This document shows positions 15,472 through 22,627 of a stretch of 64,000 bases of DNA, piece after piece (the stretch's first letter is position 1; the number at the start of each line of letters is the position of its first letter). This DNA comes from CAVVDY01 sp963815775. GTDB taxonomy: Bacteria; Acidobacteriota; Terriglobia; Terriglobales; Acidobacteriaceae. The translations under genes and the position numbers were made by a program. Below the pieces are notes generated by a model. The model was not told the DNA's origin and made no database searches. It saw nothing but the letters and a program-made list of their open reading frames with translations. The DNA lies in assembly GCA_963815775.1 (NCBI GenBank), contig CAWFIB010000005.1:186001-250000 (forward strand), in the 5' to 3' direction.

Positions 15472-16407
15472 ATGACTGCGAAACGCGCCCCAGCCAAGAC
15501 CCCATCCGTACACAGCCGGCGTCCGGCTGCCCGGCCGTCGCATGCCCACGATCAACGCGAGCTGGTGGTGATCACCGGCATGAGCGGCGCCGGCAAAGCG
15601 TCGGCGATGAAGGCCTTTGAAGACCTCGGCTATTACGCGGTCGACAACCTGCCCATTGGCTTGATCGAGAACTTTGCCGAGCTAGTCGGCGACACGCTCG
15701 AGATCGAGCGCGCTGCATTGGTGGTCGACATTCGCGAAGGCTCGCGGCTCGACAAGTTGCCTGACATCCTGCGCTCGTTGCGCCGGTCGCTACGCACCAG
15801 CGTCCTGTTTCTCGAAGCCGAAGACGAAGCCCTGGTTCGCCGTTACAGCGAGACGCGGCGACCGCATCCGCTGGGACGGAAGGAGTCGGTGAAGTCTTAC
15901 CTGCGCTCCGAGCGCGAGCGCCTGAAGCCGGTGCGCGATGTTGCCGACGTCGTGGTGGATACCACGAAGTTCAATGTGCACGAGCTGCGGTCGCTTATCA
16001 ACGACCGCTTTGGCGTCGGCGAGCGCGAGCACAACCTGCTGATCTCGTGCGTCAGCTTCGGCTTCCGCCAGGGAGTGCCTGAAGACGCGGACCTGGTGTT
16101 CGATGTGCGTTTTCTGCCTAACCCGCACTTCATTCCCGAATTTCGTCCGTACACTGGCCGCCATCCCAAGGTGGCGAAATACATTCGCTCGTTTCCCCAG
16201 ACGCAGGAGTTCATCAAGCGAATTTCAGCTTTGCTGATTTACCTGCTGCCGCACTATGTGAAGGAAGGCAAGAGCTATCTGACCATAGCCTTCGGCTGTA
16301 CCGGCGGGAAACACCGCTCGGTGCTGATCGCCGAGGAAGTGAAGAAGCGGCTGGCCAAGGCAGGCTATCCGGTGAAGGTAGTGCATCGCGACTCGCCGGT
16401 GGGGTGA
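15472..16407 (+). CDS. rapZ: RapZ/YvcJ-type nucleotide-binding protein
   Basis: P-loop protein, 311 aa, family of RapZ (the GlmZ sRNA adaptor of E. coli) and YvcJ. An N-terminal ~28-residue basic extension precedes the P-loop ITGMSGAGKASAMKAFEDLG (residues 35-54). Here the residue after the Walker Lys is Ala instead of Ser/Thr, an oddity for nucleotide binding. DNLP (58-61) and VDIREG follow. The C-terminal domain has FGCTGGKHRSV and the typical end VVHRD. The RNA-binding role is proven only in enterobacteria; here the function is inferred. It is convergent with ribF across a long heptamer array. Confidence 0.93.
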   Translation: MTAKRAPAKTPSVHSRRPAARPSHAHDQRELVVITGMSGAGKASAMKAFEDLGYYAVDNLPIGLIENFAELVGDTLEIERAALVVDIREGSRLDKLPDILRSLRRSLRTSVLFLEAEDEALVRRYSETRRPHPLGRKESVKSYLRSERERLKPVRDVADVVVDTTKFNVHELRSLINDRFGVGEREHNLLISCVSFGFRQGVPEDADLVFDVRFLPNPHFIPEFRPYTGRHPKVAKYIRSFPQTQEFIKRISALLIYLLPHYVKEGKSYLTIAFGCTGGKHRSVLIAEEVKKRLAKAGYPVKVVHRDSPVG

Positions 16408-16411
16408 AGAA

Positions 16412-16472
16412 GCAATTAGCAACTAGCAACTAGCAATTAGCGACTAGCAATTAGCAATTAGCAATTAGCAAT
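16412..16472. repeat. GCARYTA heptamer array, ~8.7 copies
   Basis: Units GCAATTA, GCAACTA x2, GCAATTA, GCGACTA, GCAATTA x3 and GCAAT, starting a few bases after the rapZ stop. Mixed unit sequence contrasts with the uniform array 165 bp downstream. Between them a CGACTGAAAGTCG hairpin with CCTGACGCG tail (REP unit, ~16571-16601) is seen. Confidence 0.9.
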
Positions 16473-16636
16473 CCTGTCATCCTTTTATCCTGAGGAAGAT
16501 TCAATCTCCCCACCCACTGCTTTGGTGCCATCCCTGAAGGGACTCGGAGTGGATGAGAAGCGTCCTCTTCGGAACGACTGAAAGTCGTGCCCTGACGCGA
16601 AGCACTCAAGGGTGAAGATTCTTTCGCCTCGCGGCC

Positions 16637-16934
16637 TGCTAACTGCTAACTGCTAACTGCTAACTGCTAACTGCTAACTGCTAACTGCTAACTGCTAACT
16701 GCTAACTGCTAACTGCTAACTGCTAACTGCTAACTGCTAACTGCTAACTGCTAACTGCTAACTGCTAACTGCTAACTGCTAACTGCTAACTGCTAACTGC
16801 TAACTGCTAACTGCTAACTGCTAACTGCTAACTGCTAACTGCTAACTGCTAACTGCTAACTGCTAACTGCTAACTGCTAACTGCTAACTGCTAACTGCTA
16901 ACTGCTAACTGCTAACTGCTAACTGCTAACTGCT
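16637..16934. repeat. Perfect heptanucleotide satellite, ~42 copies of TGCTAAC
   Basis: 298 bp of uninterrupted, identical 7-bp units between the convergent rapZ and ribF genes. Uniformity implies recent expansion by slippage or unequal exchange. The right end runs into the coding end of ribF: its last residues (VSS) and its TAG stop are repeat sequence. On either strand, three consecutive units contain stop codons in all three frames. Confidence 0.98.
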
Positions 16935-17872
16935 TTCTTCCCCACCAGCCGAAAGAATCGCTTCGCCCGCTCGACATCTTTTCCGATCTGCTCGCGCAGG
17001 GCATCAATCGACTCGAACTTCTTCTCATCGCGCAGCCGCCGCAGGAAAATCAGCTCCACCTCGGTCTGCGCCAGCAGCTCGATGGGATGGAAATTCAACA
17101 GGTGGCTCTCGATGGCGAATGAATCCGGCCCGAACGTGGGGCGCACGCCCACATTGGTCACCGCTTCGAAGCACTCACCGTTGATGCGCGTTTGCGTGAT
17201 GTAAACCCCGTTGCCGGGCACCAGCTCGTCATAGCGCGCGAGGTTTACCGTAGGAACGGTGTATTGCGTCCCATAGCCGCGCCCGCGGCCGGGATTGGAA
17301 ATGATGCTGAACGGGCGGCCCAGCAGCGCCCGGGCGCGTTCGACCCTGCCTTCGGCAATCAGCTTGCGAAGCTCGCTGCTCGAGACATGGTGCCCGCGCA
17401 GAAGCTGTTCGGGATAGATCTTCACCTCGAAGCCCAGCTCCTCGCCCAGGGCGCCCAGCGTGTTCACATTACCCTGCGCTTTGTGTCCGAAGTGGAAGTT
17501 GTAGCCTTCGTGCACCTCACGCGCGCGCAGCTTTTCCGCCAACACGATTTTCGCGAAGTCATGGGCCGACATCAGCGAAAGGTCGCGGGTGAACGGCAGC
17601 ACGAGCACCGCATCCACCCTGGTTTGCTCCAGCAGTTTCAGCTTGAGCGGTAGCGGCGTCAGCAGCCTGGGCGCAACATCTGGCCGCAGAATGCGCAGCG
17701 GATGCGGCTCGAAGGTGACCACCACCGCCTGGCCTCCGATGACATGCGCGCGCTCCGCCATGTGTGCCACCACCGCCTGATGGGCGCGATGCACGCCGTC
17801 GAAGTTGCCGACGCTCACCACGGTGGGGCCGAATGGCGCGGGAACTTCGTCGAGGCTGCGGAAAACTTGCAT
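16919..17872 (-). CDS. ribF: Bifunctional riboflavin kinase / FAD synthetase
   Basis: Makes FMN from riboflavin and then FAD; 317 aa, normal length. The N-terminal FAD-synthetase (nucleotidyltransferase) domain has VSVGNFDGVHRAHQ, FEPHPLRIL, and later VSSSELRKLIAEGRVE. The C-terminal kinase domain has GRGRGYGTQYTVPTVNL (PTxN motif), GVYI and NVGVRPTF. It is the last gene of a minus-strand group (ygfZ-like, DUF1844, PhnP-like, ribF). The C-terminal residues GKKAVSS and the stop run into the 42-copy repeat, so repeat-length change should not alter the protein but changes the sequence downstream of it. Confidence 0.97.
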   Translation of the reverse strand: MQVFRSLDEVPAPFGPTVVSVGNFDGVHRAHQAVVAHMAERAHVIGGQAVVVTFEPHPLRILRPDVAPRLLTPLPLKLKLLEQTRVDAVLVLPFTRDLSLMSAHDFAKIVLAEKLRAREVHEGYNFHFGHKAQGNVNTLGALGEELGFEVKIYPEQLLRGHHVSSSELRKLIAEGRVERARALLGRPFSIISNPGRGRGYGTQYTVPTVNLARYDELVPGNGVYITQTRINGECFEAVTNVGVRPTFGPDSFAIESHLLNFHPIELLAQTEVELIFLRRLRDEKKFESIDALREQIGKDVERAKRFFRLVGKKAVSS

Positions 17873-17886
17873 GTTCGGAGGCGTCC

Positions 17887-18666
17887 TTAGATTTCGAAGT
17901 CGAGTTTCAGCCCATCGTGGGACAGGCGTACGTTGCCGGGCAACTCGGCGTTGGTCTTCTGGTGTGGCAGGTCATGCGAGATGTGGGTGAAGAATGCACG
18001 CCTGGGTTTAAGCCGCTCCACAATCTCGAGCGACTGCTTGACGCTGGAGTGCGTGGGATGCGGATGATGCCGCAGCGCGTCGAGAAAGAGAATGTCCAGC
18101 CCCTGGAGTTGCTCCATGGTTTCTTCCGGCACCGAACTGAAATCCGTCAGATAGGCAGCCGAGCCGAAGCGATAGGCTTCGATAGCGTAGTCTCCATGAT
18201 TGACGGTGAGCGGGACAAACTTCGCGCCGCCGATTTCCACCGGTCCGTCAACGGGACGCAGTTCGACTTGCGCCAGTCCGCCGTATTTGTAGTCTCCGTC
18301 AAAGATATAGCGAAACACCTGGCGCAAAGTTTGCGCGGTGCCTTCGGTGGCGAAGAGTGGGATCTTGCCGCCTCCGGTAATACGGGAAAAGCTCAGCGGG
18401 CGGACGTCATCGAGTCCAAGAATGTGGTCGGCGTGGCCATGGGTGTACAGGATGGCGTCGATTTTGCTGATGCGTTCGCGAATGGCCTGCTCGCGGAAGT
18501 CAGGCGTGGTATCGATCAGAACGGTCTGGCCGTTCCACTGCACCATGATGGAGGGGCGGGTGCGGCGATCGCGCGGATCGGCCGAGGTGCAGACCGCGCA
18601 GTCGCAACCGATGGTCGGCACGCCCATCGAGGTGCCGCTGCCCAGCACAGTCAGGGTGGCCTTCAT
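17887..18666 (-). CDS. PhnP-like metallo-beta-lactamase-fold phosphodiesterase
   Basis: 259 aa metallo-beta-lactamase fold enzyme. The core motif THGHADHILGLDD (H76, H78, D80, H81) binds the catalytic metals. GCDCAVC (C21, C23, C26) matches the position of the extra structural zinc site of E. coli PhnP, a cyclic-phosphate phosphodiesterase. Its true substrate here is unknown; no phosphonate (phn) genes are nearby, so a role in cyclic-nucleotide or tRNA-end hydrolysis is equally possible. The start overlaps the DUF1844 stop (ATGA); ribF begins 14 bp after it. Confidence 0.88.
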   Translation of the reverse strand: MKATLTVLGSGTSMGVPTIGCDCAVCTSADPRDRRTRPSIMVQWNGQTVLIDTTPDFREQAIRERISKIDAILYTHGHADHILGLDDVRPLSFSRITGGGKIPLFATEGTAQTLRQVFRYIFDGDYKYGGLAQVELRPVDGPVEIGGAKFVPLTVNHGDYAIEAYRFGSAAYLTDFSSVPEETMEQLQGLDILFLDALRHHPHPTHSSVKQSLEIVERLKPRRAFFTHISHDLPHQKTNAELPGNVRLSHDGLKLDFEI

Positions 18667-19304
18667 CGCTTCTCGCCATTACCCCCCTTGCCCGGCGGCG
18701 GAGCTTTCGCGATGAGATTGGTCACTTCCAGATAGGCCATGCGCAGCTCGTAGAGCACGTTTTGCAGCATGCCTTGCTCCTTCGGCGTCAGGTTGCCTTT
18801 GGTCTTTTCTTGCAGCAGGCCGATGATGTCGATGGTCTGGCGCGCGCCCATCAGGTCCACCTGCGGCTGCCCGCCTTCGGGCGCTGCCATGCCGAGCTGC
18901 ATCAGCGTGCTCATGTAGAGCGAAGCGATGAACTTCTCGAAGTTCATCTCGAAGTCCTTGGCGCGATGCGCTTGCCCGTGCTTGTCGAGCTCCTTGCGGA
19001 TCTCCTTATCGATCTCGCGCGTCGACTGCTGGTAGGCCTCGGCCGAAGCTTGCTGGTCGGCGGCGCTGGGAGAGACAGGATAGTCGGGCTGCGGCTGAGG
19101 TAGTGCGTCCGGCGCAGCTCCGGTGATGGCGGCCGTGTGCGCCGCACGATCCTGGTTGGCGCGCTGCTGCGCTTCGCGCTTCTCCTGCTCGCGCTCTTCG
19201 CGGCGCTCCTCGGCTTCGACTACGTCGGGACGCAACTCGCCTTCCTCGCTGAAGAGGCGGCGGTCAGTGACGGTGAATTCAGTTTTTTTCTCTTTGTCAG
19301 GCAT
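18663..19304 (-). CDS. DUF1844 domain protein
   Basis: 213 aa. The N-terminal ~120 residues are highly charged and low-complexity (EERREEREQEKREAQQ, probably coiled coil). The C-terminal ~90 residues are the DUF1844 domain: FIASLYMSTLMQLG, GARQTIDIIGLLQEKTKGN and LLYELRM-like VLYELRMAYLEV. Function unknown in the family, which is common in Acidobacteria and deltaproteobacterial groups. It is coupled to the PhnP-like gene by a 4-bp overlap. No signal peptide. Confidence 0.88.
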   Translation of the reverse strand: MPDKEKKTEFTVTDRRLFSEEGELRPDVVEAEERREEREQEKREAQQRANQDRAAHTAAITGAAPDALPQPQPDYPVSPSAADQQASAEAYQQSTREIDKEIRKELDKHGQAHRAKDFEMNFEKFIASLYMSTLMQLGMAAPEGGQPQVDLMGARQTIDIIGLLQEKTKGNLTPKEQGMLQNVLYELRMAYLEVTNLIAKAPPPGKGGNGEKR

Positions 19305-19354
19305 AAGAAAGATGCTTTCAGCCTTCGGCTTTTAGCTCGTAGTTCCGAGCCTTG

Positions 19355-19386
19355 GCTAATTGCTAACTGCTAACTGCTAATCGCTT
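19355..19386. repeat. GCTAAYT heptamer array, ~4.5 copies
   Basis: Units GCTAATT, GCTAACT, GCTAACT, GCTAATC in the 84-bp gap between the ygfZ-like gene and the DUF1844 gene. Degenerate period-7 sequence (GCCTTCG, GCTTTTA, GCTCGTA...) extends left to ~19321. Confidence 0.8.
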
Positions 19387-19388
19387 CG

Positions 19389-20438
19389 TCAGAAGGGAAG
19401 CGCACGCACCATGGCTGTACGCTGTGCAATCTTTACTTCCGTTCCCGGCTCGGCGAATTCGCGGCGGAGGTAGCCCAGCGCTAAAGTCCGCTCACCTGCC
19501 GGGAAGGGCAGGCGCGCCGCGCTGGTAATCTCGCCTACGTTTTTCTCACCGGCGCTGATTTTTTCGCCTGCGGCCGGCGGACCGCCTTCGACCTCGAAAC
19601 CAACCAACATTCGATGCACGTTGCCGCGCGAACGGATCCGTTCGACGATCTCCTGGCCGACGTAACAGCCCTTGGCGAAGTTAAGCGCGTGCTCCTGGCC
19701 GGTCTCCTGCGGCAGGTCGCGCTCGCGCAGATCGATGCCGTAACGCGGGATCCCGCGCGCAATGCGATACAGTTCGAGCGCCTCGCTGCCTGCGGGCATC
19801 GCACCTGCGGCGGTTAGCGCATCCCAGACGTGCTCAAGACTCTCAGGCGTCGACCAGAGTTCGTAGCCGTCCATCAGCGGCAGGACGCTGCGCGCGATGG
19901 ACAGTCCGAGATTGTTCCACACCCGATCGCTGACCTCTCCGGGAGCGAGCGAAGCAACGTCGATTCCGATGCCGCTCAGCATGGTGGCCGCCTTCGGTCC
20001 GGCGACGCCAATCGTCGCCAACTTGTCGCTGATGTCCTCGACCTCCACGTCATCCATGATGATGTAGCGATCGAAGATCTCTTTCACCTTCGGCGCCAGC
20101 TCGCGATCGGCGGCGACCAGCACGTAATCGCCGCGGTTGTAAGCCACAAGATCGCCGAGATTGCGCCCCTGAGAGTTCAGCACGAAACTATAGTTGCCAC
20201 GGTTCAGCGCGAGGTCGCGAATGTTATTCGTGACCATTCCATTCAGCCAGCGCACGCGGTCTTCGCCGCTGAGCACCAGCTTGGATTGCCAACCCATGTC
20301 GAAGACGGCGGCGCCGTCCAGCAGCGCACGAAACTCGCCGGCCGTGTCGCCAAACGAGGCCGCGGTTTCGGCGCCACGATAAGACCCGAGGCGGGCGCCC
20401 GCCGATGCCAGCTTCTCTTGCAACGTCATCACAGCCAT
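19389..20438 (-). CDS. ygfZ: YgfZ-like folate-binding protein (GcvT family)
   Basis: 349 aa, tetrahydrofolate-binding protein of the GcvT/YgfZ family, needed in other bacteria for repair or assembly of some Fe-S enzymes. The signature KGCYVGQEIVERIRSRG contains the conserved YgfZ Cys, which distinguishes it from glycine-cleavage GcvT. The N-terminal region includes DRVRWLNGMVTNNI and a GVAGPKA loop. The start could be ATG 20438 or the in-frame ATG at 20429. It leads the minus-strand group ending in ribF. Confidence 0.9.
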   Translation of the reverse strand: MAVMTLQEKLASAGARLGSYRGAETAASFGDTAGEFRALLDGAAVFDMGWQSKLVLSGEDRVRWLNGMVTNNIRDLALNRGNYSFVLNSQGRNLGDLVAYNRGDYVLVAADRELAPKVKEIFDRYIIMDDVEVEDISDKLATIGVAGPKAATMLSGIGIDVASLAPGEVSDRVWNNLGLSIARSVLPLMDGYELWSTPESLEHVWDALTAAGAMPAGSEALELYRIARGIPRYGIDLRERDLPQETGQEHALNFAKGCYVGQEIVERIRSRGNVHRMLVGFEVEGGPPAAGEKISAGEKNVGEITSAARLPFPAGERTLALGYLRREFAEPGTEVKIAQRTAMVRALPF

Positions 20439-20558
20439 ACAGAACCTTTGATTATAACGGGGAAGCGAGGCTCACCGCCGAGGTCACGGAGGACACCGAG
20501 AACTCCTGAGATATTGATGCAGGAGGACGCTTACCGGACCTTCGGCCGGAAGATCGAG

Positions 20559-20732
20559 TCACTCGTAGGCGGTGAAGTGAAGTTTGCCGGCATTCTTCTT
20601 CATGAGTTGCTTGAAGCGATTAAGGCCCACGATCTCGCGGAGCGCAATATGAACCGCCTCAGTGCGCGACTTCACGCCCAATACCTTCTTCGCTTCGTCT
20701 GCCAGCTTCGTGTCCACGCGGATTGAGGTCAT
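20559..20732 (-). CDS. VapB-type (DUF2191) antitoxin, orphan
   Basis: 57 aa. It starts MTSIRVDTKLADEAKKVLGV, a ribbon-helix-helix DNA-binding domain; the C-terminal half (EAVHIALREIVGLNRFKQLM) has the usual VapB helix followed by a short tail that normally wraps the toxin. No VapC PIN-domain gene follows: the next 120 bp down to 20438 hold no frame with PIN motifs. A perfect inverted repeat 28 bp upstream (20760-20784) is the likely autoregulatory operator. It may be a leftover of a lost pair, or may act on a toxin elsewhere. Confidence 0.82.
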   Translation of the reverse strand: MTSIRVDTKLADEAKKVLGVKSRTEAVHIALREIVGLNRFKQLMKKNAGKLHFTAYE

Positions 20733-20759
20733 CGTGGCGGCTTCGGATTCCTTCCTGAC

Positions 20760-20784
20760 GTATTCATTTTATCGAGATGAATAC
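20760..20784. promoter_or_regulatory. Putative VapB operator
   Basis: Perfect inverted repeat GTATTCAT-N9-ATGAATAC, AT-rich, between the divergent antitoxin and leuB-like genes. Its position and symmetry fit ribbon-helix-helix autorepression. It lies 53 bp upstream of the chosen leuB start, so the antitoxin could influence both genes (inference). Confidence 0.65.
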
Positions 20785-20836
20785 AGGTTTGCTATGCACA
20801 GCTTTCGTAAACACCCTTCTGTTATCTTCGATAATC

Positions 20837-21886
20837 GTGACCACCAAGAAACGTATCGCTGTGGTGCCGGGAGACGGCATCGGCAAGGAAGTCATCCCCA
20901 ACGCCCTTGAAGTGCTGCGCGCATCCGGGGCGGCACTGGAATTCACCCACTTCGACTGGGGTGCGGACCGCTATCTGCTCGACGGCACCACCATGCCCGA
21001 CGGCGGATTCGACATGCTGGCGCGCGACTTCGACGCAATATTCGTCGGTGCGCTGGGCGATCCGCGCGTGCCCTCCAACATTCATGCCAAGGAAATCCTG
21101 CTGGGCATGCGTTTCCAGATGGACCTCTACGCCAACGTGCGTCCCGTGCGGCTGCTCGACGAATCGCTGTGTCCGCTGAAGAATGCCGGCGTGGACGACG
21201 TGAACTTCACGGTTATCCGCGAAAACACCGAAGGCGTGTATGCGGGCATGGGCGGCAACTTCAAGTTCGGCACGGCGGATGAGATTGCCACGCAGGAGGA
21301 CATCAACACCCGCAAAGGCGTGGAGCGGGTGATTCGTTACGCCTTCGACTACGCGCGCGCCAACCGGCGCAAGAAGGTGCTGATGGCCGACAAATCAAAC
21401 GTCATGACGCACGCCGGCGGCCTGTGGCAGCGGGTGTTCAAGCAGGTGGCGGGTGAGTACCCCGACATTGTGGGACATCACATGTACGTCGATGCGCTCT
21501 GCCTGCAGATGGTGCGTGAGCCGGGTTCGCTCGACGTTGTCGTCACCAACAACATGTTCGGCGACATCATCACCGATCTGGCTGCGGCGTTGCAGGGCGG
21601 CCTGGGCATGGCGGCGAGCGGCAACATTCATCCCGGGCGCACCTCGATGTTCGAGCCGGTGCATGGCTCGGCGCCGCCGATTGCCGGAAAGAACATGGCG
21701 AACCCCATGGGCTCGATCCTTACCGGCGCGATGATGCTGGCGCACCTGGGAATGAATGCCGAGGCGGCCGAGATCGAAGCCACGGTGGTCGAAGCCGTGC
21801 GCGCCAAGAAGACGACCGTCGATGTCGGCGGCCCAATGGGAACGCGGGAATGTGCGCAGTGGATTGCCGAGAGGTTGGCGAAGTAG
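20837..21886 (+). CDS. leuB: 3-isopropylmalate dehydrogenase-like (IMDH/ICDH family)
   Basis: 349 aa from GTG 20837; an upstream ATG (20777) would add 20 residues unlike the family and lies inside the VapB operator. The family runs from TTKKRIAVVPGDGIGKEV onward. Substrate-site motifs are LGMRFQMDLYANVRP, VIRENTEGVYAG and MADKSNVM. Metal Asp residues are in VDALC and FGDIITDL, and the NAD site is EPVHGSAPPIAGKN. NAD specificity and leucine synthesis are likely, but the family includes tartrate and homoisocitrate dehydrogenases, and no other leu genes are in view. Confidence 0.85.
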   Translation: MTTKKRIAVVPGDGIGKEVIPNALEVLRASGAALEFTHFDWGADRYLLDGTTMPDGGFDMLARDFDAIFVGALGDPRVPSNIHAKEILLGMRFQMDLYANVRPVRLLDESLCPLKNAGVDDVNFTVIRENTEGVYAGMGGNFKFGTADEIATQEDINTRKGVERVIRYAFDYARANRRKKVLMADKSNVMTHAGGLWQRVFKQVAGEYPDIVGHHMYVDALCLQMVREPGSLDVVVTNNMFGDIITDLAAALQGGLGMAASGNIHPGRTSMFEPVHGSAPPIAGKNMANPMGSILTGAMMLAHLGMNAEAAEIEATVVEAVRAKKTTVDVGGPMGTRECAQWIAERLAK

Positions 21887-21980
21887 CTGCGAGCTTCGAG
21901 CGAATGGCCAAAGGCCAAGCGCGAATTGCGACAAGCTGGATTTGCGCGGGTGCGCTGCCGCCGGGTATAAAGAACAGGCT

Positions 21981-22466
21981 ATGACCAAACAGGAATTCAT
22001 CGCCATGCGGCAACACGAGCTTCCCAAGACGTTCAAACTCTTCCGGCTTTATCCCGAAGACAAGAAGGACATGAAGCCGGCGGACATGATCCGTAGCGCA
22101 GTCGAGTTGGTGACGACCTTCATTCACGAAGAGAACATCAACAAGTTGTATGCCACCACCGGCAAGTTCGACATGATGAACTTCGCTTGGGAAGAGCCGC
22201 GGACCTCGATGAAGGCGGCGATCGATCGCTTCGAGTCGCTGACGCGCGAGACCGACGCCGCACTCGATCGACTTTCAGAAGATGAGTTTCAGAAGGGCAC
22301 CGACTTCTTCGGCATGAAGATGCCGCTTTCAGCGGCGTTTCTCAATCTGCTGCTCGATCACATTCATCATCGCGGGCAGTTCACCATCTACTCGCGCATC
22401 GCGGGTGGCAAGGTGCCGCAGATTTACGGCCCCTCGGCCGACGAGCCCTGGCAGCCGCCGAAATAG
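21981..22466 (+). CDS. DinB-family protein
   Basis: 161 aa four-helix-bundle protein of the DinB/YfiT superfamily, usually metal-binding; some use bacillithiol or mycothiol, many are uncharacterised. The C-terminal LLLDHIHHRGQFTIYSRIAG is the family's metal-ligand helix; the first His would come from VTTFIHEENINK. Start ATG 21981 is 95 bp after the leuB-like stop. The small ORF extension further upstream is in the shadow of leuB and was not used. Confidence 0.85.
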   Translation: MTKQEFIAMRQHELPKTFKLFRLYPEDKKDMKPADMIRSAVELVTTFIHEENINKLYATTGKFDMMNFAWEEPRTSMKAAIDRFESLTRETDAALDRLSEDEFQKGTDFFGMKMPLSAAFLNLLLDHIHHRGQFTIYSRIAGGKVPQIYGPSADEPWQPPK

Positions 22467-22627
22467 AGGCGTTCTGGACGCCTTGTGGTCCTCGGACGGA
22501 GCTGCACCGGTCCGCGCAAACAGCTCTTGCCATCAACGCCGAAAGAGCGCCTTGCCCACAACCCGTTTTATCCAAAACCAGAAACTGTGTTACAGTTCGC
22601 TGCTACACGGGGTTACAGGAGGGAAGT
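22467..22627. other. Intergenic region upstream of the TIR gene
   Basis: 161 bp without a gene. It is moderately AT-rich near 22565-22615 where a promoter is expected. A strong ribosome-binding site (AGGAGGG, ~22617-22623) is placed 4-5 nt before the GTG at 22628. Confidence 0.45.

Noticed and set aside
16637..16934. CRISPR array
   Set aside because: Unit is 7 bp with no spacers; it is a satellite, not CRISPR.
20439..20558. VapC toxin after the VapB-type antitoxin
   Set aside because: Read in all minus-strand frames; no PIN-domain start (MxxxDTS-like) and no open frame of sufficient length.
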